DNA of 64,000 nt from Gautieria morchelliformis (taxonomy: Eukaryota; Basidiomycota; Agaricomycetes; Gomphales; Gomphaceae): positions 1 to 64,000 of the forward strand of contig WHVA01000533.1 in NCBI GenBank assembly GCA_015179125.1. Reading direction: 5' to 3'. The position numbers and the translations under genes were made by a program. Below, piece by piece: positions 9,337 through 21,696 of the stretch. Below the pieces are notes generated by a model, which was not told where the DNA came from, did not search any database, and saw only the letters and a program-made list of their open reading frames with translations. Within the stretch, counting starts at the first letter, position 1. Each line of letters opens with the position of its first letter.

Positions 9337-12300
9337 ATGCCCCCTCCGCCGCTGTTCTCTTCGCCGCTGCTCTCTTCGCCGCTGCTCTCTTCGCTGCTGC
9401 TCTCTTCGCTGCTGCTCCCTTCGCCGCTGCTCCCTTCACCGCTGCTTCCTTCCCTGGCTCCTGACATTCGACTCTCAGCTTCAGCCTCAGGTGCGCTACC
9501 ACCACAGCCGCCTTCTCACAGTGTAAGTTATATTCTTTGATCTGCAGTCATGCAGAAATGATTGCTTACCGTTTTCTTCTGTAATTTCCACAGATCAACA
9601 GGATTCTGTCCTCGTCTGCTATGCCCCCTCCGCCGCTGTTCCCTTCGCCGCTGCTTCCTTCGCTGGTTCCTGACACTCGGCTCTCAGCTTCAGCCTCAGG
9701 TGCGCTACCACCACAGCCGCCTTCTCATAGTGTAAGTTATATTCTTTGATCTGCAGTCATGCAGCAACGATTGCTTACCATTTTCTTCTGTAATTTCCAC
9801 AGATCAACAGGATTCCGTCCTCGTCTGCTATGCCCCCTCCGCCGCCGCTCCCTTCGCTGGCTCCTGACACTCGGATCTCAGCTTCGGCCCCAGGTGCGCT
9901 ACCAACACAGCCGCCTTCTCCCAACGTAAGTTATATTCTTTGATCTGCAGAGCCACCATGATTGCTTACCATTTTCTACGGTAATTTCCAAAGACCAACA
10001 GTATTCCACCTGCACCACATAAACCAATGATGCAGCGTGGAGGCCATGTTACGGTGAGCTGTCTTAAGATTTATATTAACTCGTACTCATCCTCGATTCA
10101 TGAACATACAGGTTCATATTAAAATGCTCCATTTAGATGCGACACAGACCAAACAGATTCAACAACACTACGATGCGGCCACAAATTTCCATCGACTTTT
10201 CTCTGATGAGCTGCACTCGCAGCAAGAGGCCTCGTGTATGTTGCAAGCTCAACGACTGGACCTTCGGAATATGGATGATCTTGGAAATGGTTGGAGTAAG
10301 AGGTGGAGTAAGCGCCATGGAAAAGGACTGAACGTGTATACTCGCATGCTGCTACAGTGGGAGGAAACATTTAATAGATAGATTGAAATAAATACTTACT
10401 CCATTCCCTTCCAAAGTCAATGTGGCACAAGTACAGATGCATGAAAAACTAAAGATGACCAGCAACAAATGGCAAAAGGCCTTCCTATAAATGAAAAACC
10501 GTGGCTTAGAAAGACCCCGTACGACCATACTGGATGCCTTGCTCATCTCGACATCACATATCGTATGTCGGACTATCATGTGCGACAAATCACTGGTGTC
10601 TTGTCACATAATGATAGCTGTTTGGCCCGAAAGATGATGCGACTCCCAGCCATTCCATTGCATGACCATGTATGGCAGGTTGCTCTGCAGCAGATGATGG
10701 GTGGTGCCTGGTGAGTCTTATCATGAATTAGATATGGAATGGGATTTCAAGGCTGTTTTTTAGTATTACATCAATCCAAGCTCGCAATGTTGAACTTTGC
10801 CATGCAAAAATGTATAGCGACCAAGCCACCCATGATCCTCGAACCATGAATGTTCGTTACAAGATCCTGCCAAGCGATAGCTGTCGACTCTATCGCAAAT
10901 ACTCAAGAATGCATGGAATTGATGTCTCAGAGCATCCACAGTATAATCTTGATAATTGGCTTAACCCAGAGTCTACTGCCTACAAACCTGAGCTGGCAGG
11001 AGCAGTGTTTGATTATCAAGCCAGGGTGGAAAAGGATGGCCGCCTTCGCATATGCATTCAGACTGCTGAGATGAAAGATGCTGCATGGAAATATGCACAT
11101 CAGGGTCAGCTCATTCTGGATGGTACTTTTGCTATTTGCGACCGGCGGGTTCTCCTATTTATTGCCCTCGGCATTGATGAAGGAAAAAAGGGGGTTCCTT
11201 TGGCTTTTTTTCTGTTTTCAGCCCCTACAGGAAACAAAGCCACGCATGCTGGCTATGATACAACTATTCTTGTTGAAGTTTTGACAGCATGGAAAAATTC
11301 CCTTGGTTCTCAAAATGGTGTGCCATTTACACCCTGTGTGGCTATTACTGACACAGACACGAAGGAGCGTGGTGCTCTTGCACACACATGGCCAGACATT
11401 TGGCTCATATTGTGCAAGTTTCATGTCCGTCAGTGCTGGACGAATCAGCGCAAGAAAATGCTCCACATGGGAAAAACATCTAATTTCCCAAAACAGCAAG
11501 TTAAAGGTCGGCTTCAAGCCTTGGAAAAATTGTGAGCTAATATATATTACATCTACTACTACATATTCTAACCCAGTGGCCCAGACTTATTCTCTCAGTT
11601 GATCATGAAGCAGCTCAGCAGCTAATAACTGAACAACAGGCTGCATTGAGTAACCTTGCACAGTTGCCTGAGATGGCTGCGGGTGCAATGGCTGGCCTTG
11701 CATACCTTGATTATATGACAAACACTTGGATGCCGTATTCCCTCTGGAAGGGATGGTCACACAAAGGCCATCTGGAGGCTTCACGTATCTTGAAGATCCC
11801 AATAGAGGGTGTTATACCAACAACTAATCATCTCGAAGCATTCAATGCTGTACTCAAACGCAAATATATACACCAATGCCAGCAAGCAGGAAAACGCCTG
11901 CGGTTTGATCTCTTTGTTTATCTTCTTATTACACAGATATTACCTGGAATTTTCACATGCCGCTGCTTACAACGCACCTACTATTCTTGGCTTTCAACAC
12001 GATTTGCTGCTGAAGCTGGGGGGATAGACCTTGTGGCTGCACGCCAGGCGACTACTCCCTCAGAACCACAATCCATCATTCCTGTTGCATGGTGGTCCCT
12101 AGAAGGCCAAGAAATGCTGACTCCAGAAGCTCTTTACATTGCTGTTCATTCTCGCATTGCCGAAGTGAGATGGGTTGATCCATATACCATCAGAACATCC
12201 TGTGCAAGTAGCTTGGCTGATATACGTGTCCATGGACACAGACGTTATGACATTCGACACAACATGTATGGCTGTGCTTTCTGTTCATGCCACTACTTCA

Positions 12301-13180
12301 CTGGTAATAATGGCGCATGCAAACACCTCTGGGCCGTGAGATTGAGCATGCCAATGCTTGTATCTCACACTGAACTCTATCCAGCACAATATGTGTTGAA
12401 TTTCCCGGTCAATGAGATAGAGGCCCACAAAGTGTATGTATGCTGTTTTGGCTCGATATCCAGCACTGACACACACCCAACTGGGCCACCCAATTCTGCT
12501 TCTCTCTCCCAACTGGATTTATCCCTAATTACCAATTCCCAATCCACCTCCACCAACACACACCTGACTGGTATCCCCAACTCTGCAAATGATTGGCTGT
12601 TGAGCACTATGGAACTTACTGACAATGAGTCTGAAGTTGAAGGAAGCGAGTCTGAGGACGATGAGTGCAGTATTACAAATGAAACAGTGAGGATAATTTT
12701 ACTTGATGTGGTTGCTGGCATTGAACATTATGGGCAGCAGAACACTACGAACTATGAAGCGATCCGCCACCAAATTGAAGATAAAATTGATCATACAGTG
12801 CGCAATGTGCTTCCACAACTGCATGGCATGGTCTCCCTTCTGGACAATGCAGGTCTTCTGGCTGAGACACTGTCATCCAATGCTAACCTCTGTGAGCTCC
12901 GAGATACCTGTGCAAAGTTGGAGGTCCGCTTGAGTCATATTATGGGCAAAGAAAAAGAAATACACCCCACTCTTGTTCCAGCAGTTAATCTCATGAGCCA
13001 GCCTGGCCATTCAAGCAATGTGCGCAAATTAGACTTCCCTCAGCTCCTGACCATATGTTGATCTATTCACAGGTATTTGGTCAGGCTTCTAGGGCACTAG
13101 CCAGGCCTGAGAAACGGACACTGCTCCCACCCTCTCCTGAACGCAAGCAACGCCGGAAGACATCATATGCAGAGCGGTAA
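9337..13180 (+). CDS. MULE-superfamily transposase with SWIM zinc finger, multi-exon
   Basis: Visible exons: from ATG 9337 to 9522; 9594-9731; 9803-9925; 9994-10053; 10112 to about 10356; about 10455-10710; 10764-11531; 11585-13019; 13073-13180. Introns with GT..AG ends lie at 9523-9593, 9732-9802, 9926-9993, 10054-10111, 10711-10763, 11532-11584 and 13020-13072 (the last three each 53 nt); the junction near 10357-10455 is unresolved. The N-terminus is Ser/Pro/Leu-rich and repetitive. A Cys/His DNA-binding-like segment (10540-10620) precedes the MULE catalytic core: LDGTF, AITDTDTKERGAL, LCKFHVRQCW, and NHLEAFN as the likely third acidic site. A SWIM finger CSCHYF...ACKHLW follows (about 12280-12330), and the C-terminus is basic. 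Cuts and joins element ends. No terminal inverted repeats were found, so it could be domesticated or a fragment. Confidence 0.75.
9354..10000 (+). repeat. Tandem exon-intron duplications and 15-bp microsatellite in the MULE gene
   Basis: Three related units cover exon sequence (SSAMPPPPL...PPSHS) plus a following 68-71 nt intron starting GTAAGTTATATTCTTTG. Exons after the introns begin at 9594, 9803 and 9994 (spacings 209 and 191 bp). Inside the first unit, 9354-9455 is a run of about seven 15-bp repeats (CTCTTCGCCGCTGCT type) encoding SSPLL-like pentapeptides. Confidence 0.85.
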
Positions 13181-13689
13181 ACACACATGGAAAACATGGG
13201 GAACAGTCAATTTGAGGCCATTCAACTGGGCTCAGAGGAAAGGGACGTCAACTGAAGATGGTAGTGGAGACTAGGTGAGAGACAATGCTGCCTGGGTGTA
13301 TGGTGATAAGGCAACAGGATTGATACCTTCTCTTAATGTAATACAATCTTGATTTCTTGGGAAAATCTTCAAGTTTTAACAATGTTGAACACCATGTTCC
13401 AAATGATATACCACAGGAATGTATCTAAGAAGAACAGGACCAAGTCCATGAGATACATGATTGTCAATGTAAATGCGGCCTGGTTTCTACACAGCACATT
13501 GCCAAAGTACTAGTCATTGCAGCCCTGTATTTTCATGCCAACCATGACACTGATGGGATCACAGAATGACAGGGTGAGGAAGAAGTATGATTCAGTGAAT
13601 TTGCACCCAAAAATCAGGACCCAGATCATAATGGCATGATCTGCATGAGATAACAATGAGCATCATATCATTGTTGTCCCCAAAAGGGG

Positions 13690-13722
<33 letters not shown>

Positions 13723-13752
13723 AGGAAAAGGAAAAGGAAACGGACTGCGTAC
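13181..13752. other. Gene-free stretch with a long poly-A run
   Basis: No supported gene. A run of more than 30 A residues lies at about 13690-13721, followed by GGAAAAGG repeats. No LINE coding sequence is visible beside it, so I do not read it as a retroposon tail. Confidence 0.4.
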
Positions 13753-14105
13753 CATAGGCTGCCCGCTGGCCCGTACATGTTAACCCCTTCCCGTCGGCCT
13801 GCATCTTAATACAGGTCAGGACCTCCATGAGATTCTCATTGGCACTGTACCCGGTGTTCAGCATGCCCCATGATGAGACGGAGGCGTTGCCGCTGTTGGC
13901 GAGGTGCCTGAGGAGCAGTGGTTTGGAGATGGTGAGCGAGGTGGCGTTGGAGTTGAGTATTTATGTGAGGGCAAAGTAGGCCGGATAGTCAAGGACACTG
14001 TCCAAGAAATCTGTGTTGCAGTCAAAATCAATGCGGTGTTCTCCAGGTCATGGGTAGTAGCTTACCCTGGACTTCACCAACAGTCCACAGGCCAGCACTC
14101 TGTTC
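13753..14105 (-). pseudogene. Alpha-amylase (GH13) pseudogene, 3' part
   Basis: Minus-strand exons read AGLWTVGEVQ (about 14105-14066; GEV contains the catalytic glutamate of fungal alpha-amylases), then after a 55-nt intron (14011-14065) DFLDSVLDYPAYFALT. An in-frame TAA follows, then the C-terminal domain signature NSGNASV and NTGYSANENL down to 13753. The usual stretch between the catalytic barrel and the C-terminal domain is missing. It is the downstream part of the gene whose other pieces lie at 14826-14988 and 33283-33560. Secreted family members hydrolyse alpha-1,4-glucans; this copy cannot be functional. Confidence 0.7.
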
Positions 14106-14139
14106 AACACCCGGATTGCAACGCTCCTGCATTGTATTT

Positions 14140-14800
14140 AGACCGCACCCACACCGACTCGCTTGTGAACTCACGTTCTATGATATCATACATTAATTCA
14201 CTCAACTCGGTTCTTCTCCGCCCTATCCTAACGCCACGATTTGCACTCTCGTGCACGGACGACCTGCTCCTGAAAACTCGCCGCAGAGGCACCCGGTGCC
14301 ACGCCATCTGCCTCGCCGCACTCAGTGACCCCTCACCCTATCCTAACGCCACGATTTGCACTCTCGTGCACGGACGACCTGCTATCCGGCCTGGGAAAAC
14401 TCGCCGCAGAGGCACCCGGTGCCATGCCATCTGCCTCGCCGCACCCAGTGACCCCTCACCTCGCACGTCTTCCTATCCAGACACACATCTCGGAGAACAC
14501 TGCGGAAATACTCCTGACTGCATCGCTATTCCCCGCCCACGCATCCTACGCAGCCGTGTATGACGATTTCGGCTTGCTGGGGCCGACGACGATCCTCACG
14601 CACGGGTGCCATTTATCTGACATGGAACTCGCGCTGGTCAAGAAGGCGGGCACGGGGATCAGCCATTGCTTCAACCTACGCTCTGGCGTCGCAAGAGTGG
14701 GGGAGTGGATCGACGAGGGCGTCAAGGTAGCAGCATCGTTCCCTTCATCATCAGACACCAAAAGTCCTTCCAAACCTATCATACTTAATAAGACAAAGAA
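14140..14800 (+). pseudogene. Guanine deaminase fragment
   Basis: On the plus strand the frame from about 14336 reads PRFALSCTDDLL, GLGKLAAEAP, LPIQTHISEN, VYDDFGLL, ILTHGCHLSD and SHCFNLRSG...GEWIDEGVKV. These are ordered motifs of guanine deaminase (amidohydrolase, guanine to xanthine), including the metal-binding THISEN segment. The N-terminal third, the PTSN step of the SHCPTSN motif and the C-terminal GTD region are absent. It lies antisense between two alpha-amylase exons, so it is a transposed or captured piece. It contains a 115-bp tandem duplication (14221-14462). Confidence 0.7.
14221..14462 (+). repeat. 115-bp tandem duplication in the guanine deaminase fragment
   Basis: Units start at 14221 and 14336 with CCCTATCCTAACGCC. 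Unit 2 is longer by an 11-12 nt block (ATCCGGCCTGGG) that preserves the family motif SGLGKL, so unit 1 carries the deletion. Confidence 0.85.
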
Positions 14801-14825
14801 TAATTAAGAAGGTTCAGATTCTCAC

Positions 14826-14988
14826 CGTGCTTCACTGTGTCGAACCTGACCACATCTACACTATATTTTTGCATGGTTTGATTGATCATGGAGTACATCC
14901 CAGTAATCACATCTTCATTTTCGGTGTTAAGGTCCACAAGGGCCACGTTGGCGTCGCCGAGGGAGCACTGCTCAACATCTGTTTGTGA
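14826..14988 (-). pseudogene. Alpha-amylase pseudogene, catalytic exon
   Basis: The minus strand reads SQTDVEQCSLGDANVALVDL and, further on, YSVDVVRFDTVKH, then a GTGAGA donor at 14825. This matches the fungal alpha-amylase region around NCWLGD and the catalytic aspartate in RxDTVKH. The exon begins at the Helitron-1 3' end (14989). Joined to 33283-33289 it continues in frame with the upstream amylase part. Confidence 0.75.
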
Positions 14989-15021
14989 CTAGCCAATAGA
15001 CCCGTGCTTCGCACCGGGTTA
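14989..15021 (-). other. Helitron-1 3' terminus: hairpin and CTAG
   Basis: Minus-strand AACCCGGTGCGAAGCACGGG forms a stem with a small GAA-type loop, then 8-9 nt, then CTAG. This is the canonical Helitron rolling-circle terminator layout. Confidence 0.85.
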
Positions 15022-15116
15022 GTTAAGGTTAACATTGCACATGGGTAGTTAATAGAATCAAAGAATTATTTGGTGAAATGAAACTACATACATTAAATAC
15101 AAATGGAAATACATAT

Positions 15117-18100
15117 TTAATCAGGCTTCAGCAACACTTCTTTATATACAATATTAGAAGTTTTGTTCCCCTCCCCTAAAAGAATATGGACTCTGTTCCA
15201 ATTAGTGCCTCTTGACACTGCAACATACAACTGTCCATGTGAAAATACCACGTATCGCAAGTCTATGCCTACCGTGCCAAGAGACTGCCCTTGAGACTTG
15301 TTGATATTCATGGCAAAGGCCAGCCTGACAGGAAAATGGCGACGCTGGAGCTCAAATGGCAATTGGTCTGAGGTGGGTGCCACTGTAATCCTAGGGATAA
15401 ATGCAGTCTCTCCTGCAAATGGTCCTGAAATGATCCTCACAAAGAGTACCCTGTTGGTCATATTGATGAGATGCAACCTTGTACCATTGCAGAGTCCACG
15501 ACCAAGGTCAATATTCCGAAGAAGCATGAGTACCACTCCAGGTTTAAGCCTGAGTTGAGATGGAGGAAGCCCACCCATGTTGAGTGAGTTGAGATACTCC
15601 ACAGGATACACATTGCCATCTTCATTTCCTTTGACTGAGTCTGCACTGGGATAGAGACGCTCCTCCCCAGGGAATACATTGAGCACCTCAGCATTAATCT
15701 CATCCATTTCCATATTGCGAGGGCAAAGGATGGCACGTTCCAAAAAGTATTTGTCTTGGAGTGCCTCCCCAGTACCAATGTTAGGATAGATAGCTGCAAT
15801 GAGATCTGACACCTGTGGTCCACAGATCATGTGCTGAGGAAGTGTCAATGAATTGTCCAAAGGGAGATCCTTTCCCTGACCAACATCAGAGAGCCACTGA
15901 GCAAATCGTTCACTCTGGGGATCATGAGGGTCGACTCGCATATTTTGAGTAAGATGGAGGACCTTGACATGATGCCACAAAGGAGATCTTTGGATAGAAG
16001 CACCCACGATCTCCTCCTTGTTACCTCGAGGAACGACAGGCAGAGTTTGCTGGAAATCTCCACCCCAAGCCACAGTAATACCACCAAATGGACGATCTGG
16101 ACGCTCTAGGACATCCCTGCAGGTTCTGTCGACAGCTTCAACTACATGACAATGCTGCATAGGCACCTCATCCCATATGATCAAATGGACCTGCTTGAGA
16201 AGTTCTGCCAATGGTGAGCCTCTTTTGATGTCACATAGAGAACCCTCATGAATCAGAATTGGAATCTTGAGCATAGCATGTGATGTTCTGCCCCCAATTA
16301 GAAGCAATGCTGCAATTCCTGAAGATGCAATGCATAGGACAATAAGACCCCTTCCTCTGATAGAATGAGCCAGGGTGTTCCAGGTAAAAGTTTTGCCTGT
16401 ACCACCAGGGCCATTGACAAAGAACAGAAGACCCTCTCCATTTATGGCTGAATGGAGGATCTCATCATGGACACGCCTCTGTTCTGCATTAAGCTTGTCA
16501 ATATTGGTGGCGGCTTTTTCCAGCTCTGTAGCTGGGTCATAGTCCCGCTGCTCAGCTATCCAACGGTTCCCTACCAATCCCTCCCAGTGCCCCATTATCT
16601 GTGGCATATCTGGGAACTTATCCAGAGACTTCCCCCCCTGACGTATGATCTTGTCAATGAGAAAGAGACCAAAGTCATAGATTTGATCATTGGTAGGATG
16701 GTGAATGCCATGCCTATTTTGAAGCTGATACTCCAGGTCATCACAAATACACTCCTGAAACTCCTCCCATATTTGAGCAGGCCGAGCAGGGTTACACCGA
16801 AGGAGAATAGTGACAAATAACCTCCTGAGCTGGAAACCTGTTTGTATATGTGCAGCCTCCTGAAGACACTGTGTCCACTCTGAATCATCTTCTGACAGGC
16901 CCCTTTCCAGGCATGCAGCCTTGTAAGTAGGACAAAGGTCACCATCAAATGATCTAAGCTCCTCAAATGACGTTGCGCCTCTGCTATAAGGAGGGTTCGC
17001 AAGAAAAAGCGCTCTCCAGAGGCTGGACTTGCAAAATGAAGGCGACCAAGACTGAAACCCCGCTGGCGAGGTTGCCATCGCTTGGCTTGCTTTTTCCAAA
17101 CATAGTGCTCAGGAAATTCCACATAGAGTAGTTCACGTGCCTCAGGATATCTACCATTGGCTTCAAAATAGGCCATGAGCATGGTCTTAGCATCCTCTGC
17201 CCTCTGCAAAGCCATGCCTGGATCCATATGAGGATCAAATATCACATTGTGCTGGCCTGGCAAATGGACTGGAAGTGCCATGACAGGAGGGACCTGAACA
17301 TGCATTTTATATTCCAGCAGTCTCCAAGCACCTTCATGTGAGCTGACATAGCGTGCATCGAGGTACTGTTTAACCTCATCCCTCTCCTTATTAATGGTCA
17401 TTGTGGTCCTGTCAGGCCCCTTGTACATATACTTGTGAATGTACTTGATAGAGCGCACATTGAAAGTGGGTTCCACATTAATATGGCATTCAAATTCCAA
17501 GAGGAGGGTGGGACAATAGGGAACCACGTCGCGGTTGTCCATGATGTTGCCTCTGACATTATGCTGTCTGCCATTATTAGGATGGCGATACTGTGGATAG
17601 CCATCTTCAGTGACAGATGTCACCTCACGAAATTCCTTTGGGAAATGTTTAGAACACTTGCCCTCTGTCATGCAAGAAGCCCGAGGACGTGCTTGTCCAC
17701 AGGGGCCATGAGTCATTAGATCACAAACTAATTTGTAGAGCCTTGGATGCTCTTTCTGATCAGGAAAGACAGCCCAAACCAAAGCATCCACAGCTTCCGG
17801 TGTCCTGATCTTATCCTCCTCTTTAAACCATATAAGAAGGTGCATATGAGGGAGCCCCCGCTTCTGGAATTCGATCACATGGACACGTGCAACTGTGCGA
17901 CCAAGGATACCATCCTTCATGATACGTTCGATCAATTGCTCCTTCTTGAGATGAAAAACCCTTGAAACCAAGTCAGGATGATCACTGGGAGTCTGGCCTG
18001 GCTTGAGAGCATCTTTTATTTCTTTCCACTGGGGGTTTGCTGTCATTGTCACAAAGACATCTGCTGGACCATGCTTCCTAGTGATTGCCATTGAATTTTG

Positions 18101-20147
18101 AAAATTCTCGTTCATATCCCTGGCACTCCCAGTAAATGTAGCAGGCAAGATGACCTTTTGTCCCAAGTTAGCTGGATTGGCCTGATTGTCCTCAGGTCCA
18201 AACGTATCAATCATCTGATTGTAGACCTCAGCTCGCAGCTCGTGTTGATGGTATTTGATCCAATTTAGCTTCTGCTGTTCAGTCGCTGCCCAAGCATCCA
18301 CAATGTATTGCTGAAAGAGCTTGCCAGCCAGGAAGAGAGTTTCAGCTTCACCCTCCCTTGGAAAAAGACGATAACGATAGTATTTTGACATGGTCACACG
18401 CCTGTCACTTGAAGGGTCCTCCTCCTCCTCCCCCTCCTGGCCTTGTCGTGGAAGAGCTTGGTCTATCTGTGGAATGTCCCAATCCCAGCCTGATTCACCT
18501 CTGGGAAAGAGAAGGACATAGTGTAGTGGCGCATACAAAGCATGTTCAGCCTGAATTCGTTGCAGTTCTCCACCTCTAAGCTGAATGACAATGTCTCTAG
18601 TGCCTCCAGGCACACCTTCTCCAGGGAGCACAATGGCAATCTCATCCGCTGTAGGAATATTATATCTTCTCTTGTCTGTATGTGCTCTGTAGGTGAGTCT
18701 GGCCTCCACAGTCAACCTATCTGGCTGGTTCCTAAGCCTTTCCATTGCCTGCTGATAGATTGGAACCAATGGATTGTGAGCTTGCATCATTTCCTGGAGG
18801 TCACTTAAAACATCTGAATCCAAAGGATCAAAACTGTTATTGGCCTCCCTACGTCGCAAAGCCTCTGCTGGATCATAAAAGTAGAGCTGCGCATAGCTGG
18901 GTGCCCTATCCTGACCCTGAGTAGGAAGAAGAGCGCCATGAATATGATAGAGGCCTCACTGAATTTTGAAGACATATGGCCCAGGTCTATTCACGACCTT
19001 GTCATCTATATTCACTCCCACAGAGACGAATGCCAGTGCAGCATTATAGTTCCGAATCTTTTCCCTAAACTGTTTGCCACGCCTGTCTTGGCTGGCCAAA
19101 AGAGTCTTTAGTGGTTCTGGAGGTTCCATAAACAATTCAAGGTGTATCTGGCCCTTTGAACAACATATACCAAATTTGGACTCAGCAATGGTAGAGTCGG
19201 ACAGACGCTCTGCCTTCCAATGCCATGCTTTACATTTTGGACATTTGTCATCCATAGCACCAAGGTCATGAGGTGCAATCCGTTGTTCAATCAAAGGGCG
19301 ACGTGCTAGTGGAAGGGTTCTTAAAGGCATTGGTGGAGGCGGTGGAAGTGGAGGGGGCTGAGGAGGAGCAGGTGGATGCAGAGGGTGTGAAGGCACAGGG
19401 GGCCCTGGAGGCAGAGGAGGTACAGGTTGTTGTGGTGCAGGCTGCTGCTGGAGTGGCATTTGATTTGGGAGAGGTTCAGGGTGTCGTGCGCGCCGTCGTG
19501 CCTGTCTTTGTTGTGGCAGAGGTCTAGGATTGATATTTTCAGCCTGGGCCCGCAAGGCAGCTACTGCTGCAGAGCCTACAGGGATAGGAGGAGGTGCTAT
19601 CTGGGCATTAGCGACCTGGACCCGCAAGGCAGCTACCGCTGCAGAGCCTACAGGGACGGGAGGAGGAGGTGCTATCTGGGCATTAGCAGCCTGGACCTGC
19701 AAGGCAGCTATCGCCGCAGAGCCTACAGGGACAGGAGGAGGAGGTGCTATCTGGGCATTAGCAGCCTGGGCCCGCAGTGCCGCTACTGCTGCAGAGCCTA
19801 CAGGAACAGGTGGCGGTGCTAACAGGGGATGTCTCTGACGCACAGGTGCCAGAGGCATATCTGCTAACCGTTCCTGTATGGCACGTACAGCATCCCGAGG
19901 GCTTAGATCAGGTGGAATGGCATTTGAAGGTCCAGCCACAGGAGGCCAAGGAATTGCATTGTCCTGAGGGAGTAGAGGTCGAGGAAATGGCTGAGGAGGT
20001 GGAGGGTCAGGATTTCGAAGACGTTCTTGAGCTGCAGCGAGAACCCTATCCCGACGACGCACAGAAGGGGACGTCATTGGCAACCGCCGCTGACGCTCCA
20101 GAGCACGCTCCTCCTGCCTATCACGCTCTGGTGTAGAGGGCTCCCTT
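15117..20147 (-). pseudogene. Helitron-1 RepHel (rolling-circle Rep plus Pif1-like helicase), two lesions
   Basis: Three collinear minus-strand pieces: 20147-18959 (Pro-rich N-terminus with repeated VGSAAVAALRAQ units, then a CPKCKAWHW finger-like motif), 18955-16980 (Rep domain, HUH motif PHMHLLIWF near 17850 and the two-tyrosine motif KYIHKYMYKG near 17430) and 17000-15117 (helicase with Walker A GPGGTGKT near 16400, IIWDE, GGDFQQTLP and the final KSQGQSLG and VAVSRG motifs). An in-frame TGA at 18956-18958 (probably from GGA) splits the first two, and a net 4-nt loss near 16980 splits the last two. An acceptor-like site near 20145 suggests an upstream exon. Nicks and unwinds the element for rolling-circle transposition; this copy should not make a full protein. 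Confidence 0.9.
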
Positions 20148-21696
20148 AGATTACAGTCAGTTTCAAATCAAGCCAAAAAAAATTTTTTTTTATCAAGGAT
20201 ACTCACATTTTCACAATGACTGTAGCTCACAACCAACAATAGGGGATACCAGGGATGCAGTCGATGTCCACCTAAACCGTCTAAACCACCAAACCAATCC
20301 CAGTTCACAGACCACACTGGCTAACAGAGTTGTAACTCTGGCCAGACTCAAACTGCAATGCAAGCCCCCAGTGCACAATCCAACCAACTGACCACCCAAC
20401 CTAACAAATCCACCACAGATACCAGCAAGGTGGTCAATGTCCACCTAAACCGCCTAAATCCAATATGCACCACCAAACCAATCCAGTTCACAGACCACAC
20501 TGGAGTTGTAATTCTTGCCAGGACCAAACTGCAATGCAAGCTTCCAGTGCACAATCCAACCAACCAACCACCTCAATCACTATAGGCCAGAGAGATTAGC
20601 ACCGCACAGAGCCTAGCAAAAACCAAGAAGGGAAACTAATGGCCAAGTCAGCATTATCTTGAAAATCCAACATACAGATGGCAAAACCTTACTGGATAGC
20701 TGGGACTGAAAGAAATAGCAAACTGATCAGTTATGGACATACCCAAAATTGGTGCCAAAAAGGAAAATTGCTATGAGAATAGGAAGATACCTAAGGAGTG
20801 ACAGCCTGGAGAACAGATCTGGAATGAAGAGGTTAAATCAAGCCTGAAAAAGTTATATAAAACAACCAAATATACCAGAGGGACTTAGATATATCTAATA
20901 AGCATCCAAGAAAAAAAAGTAAAAGTGACCGCCAAACTCACCAATGACAGGAAGGCCTGTTGGAGGACCTGATAACAAAGTCTAAATTAATTTCAAAAAA
21001 GTAACAATGTGATGAGAACGAAAACCTAACAAAGGAATAGGAGGCTTGGAAGTATATCTGGGATGAAAAAGGCCTAAGTAAGCTTGGAAAACAGCCAAAA
21101 TAAACTTTAAAAAGCAAAAGCAAAAGAGAAAAACATACCCAAGGCACTGCAGAGCTTCTAGCATGAGCAAACCATGCAAAAAAGCAAAAATGAGGGCAGG
21201 ATGCTCACCAGAATGCAGGCAGACACCCACAGGTAGAGTGAAGAGGAGCTGAGAGGTGTAATCTGGCCTGAAAAGGGGAAAAAATAGGGCAAAAAAGCGA
21301 AAATTAACACAGAAAAGGGGAATTGCTCAGAGGATGAAACCATACCTAAGAGATATGAGGCTGGGAGGATAGATCTGGCATGAGAAAGGCAAAAATAAGC
21401 CTAAAAAAGCGAAAATACAAGAGAAAAACATACCCAAGGCACTGCAGAACAGCTTGCATGAGCAAACCATGCAAAAAAAGCGAAAATGGGGCCAGGATGC
21501 TCACCAGGATGCAGGCAGACACCCACAGGCAGAGTGAAGAGGAGCTGAGAGGTGTAATCTGGCTTAAAAAGGGGCCAAAAATGAGTTAAAAAAGCGAAAA
21601 TTAAATGAGAGACACACCAGTGAATGAAAAGCTTCTGCATGCCTCATCAGGGTCAGTCAATTGATCCAGGAGGTGAGAACATACCTGAGACAGAAA
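20148..21696 (-). other. Helitron-1 untranslated leader with internal repeats
   Basis: No open frame of note. 20270-20400 and 20430-20580 share blocks (CCACCTAAACCG, AGTTCACAGACCACACTGG, GCACAATCCAACCAA). 21120-21300 and 21420-21600 are about 300 bp apart and nearly the same (GAGAAAAACATACCCAAGGC ... GAGGAGCTGAGAGGTGTAAT). Helitron-2 interrupts it at 21697. Confidence 0.65.

Noticed and set aside
9285..9467. Minus-strand Gly/Ser/Glu-rich ORF
   Set aside because: Shadow of the 15-bp repeat in the MULE transposase exon.
13689..13721. Poly-A tract as the tail of a LINE or retrocopy
   Set aside because: No reverse transcriptase, target duplication or intron-less gene copy ends there.
20266..21690. 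Separate 5' terminus for Helitron-1 left of Helitron-2
   Set aside because: No TC terminus, palindrome or TATA block is found here. The leader elements appear at 33115-33282 instead.
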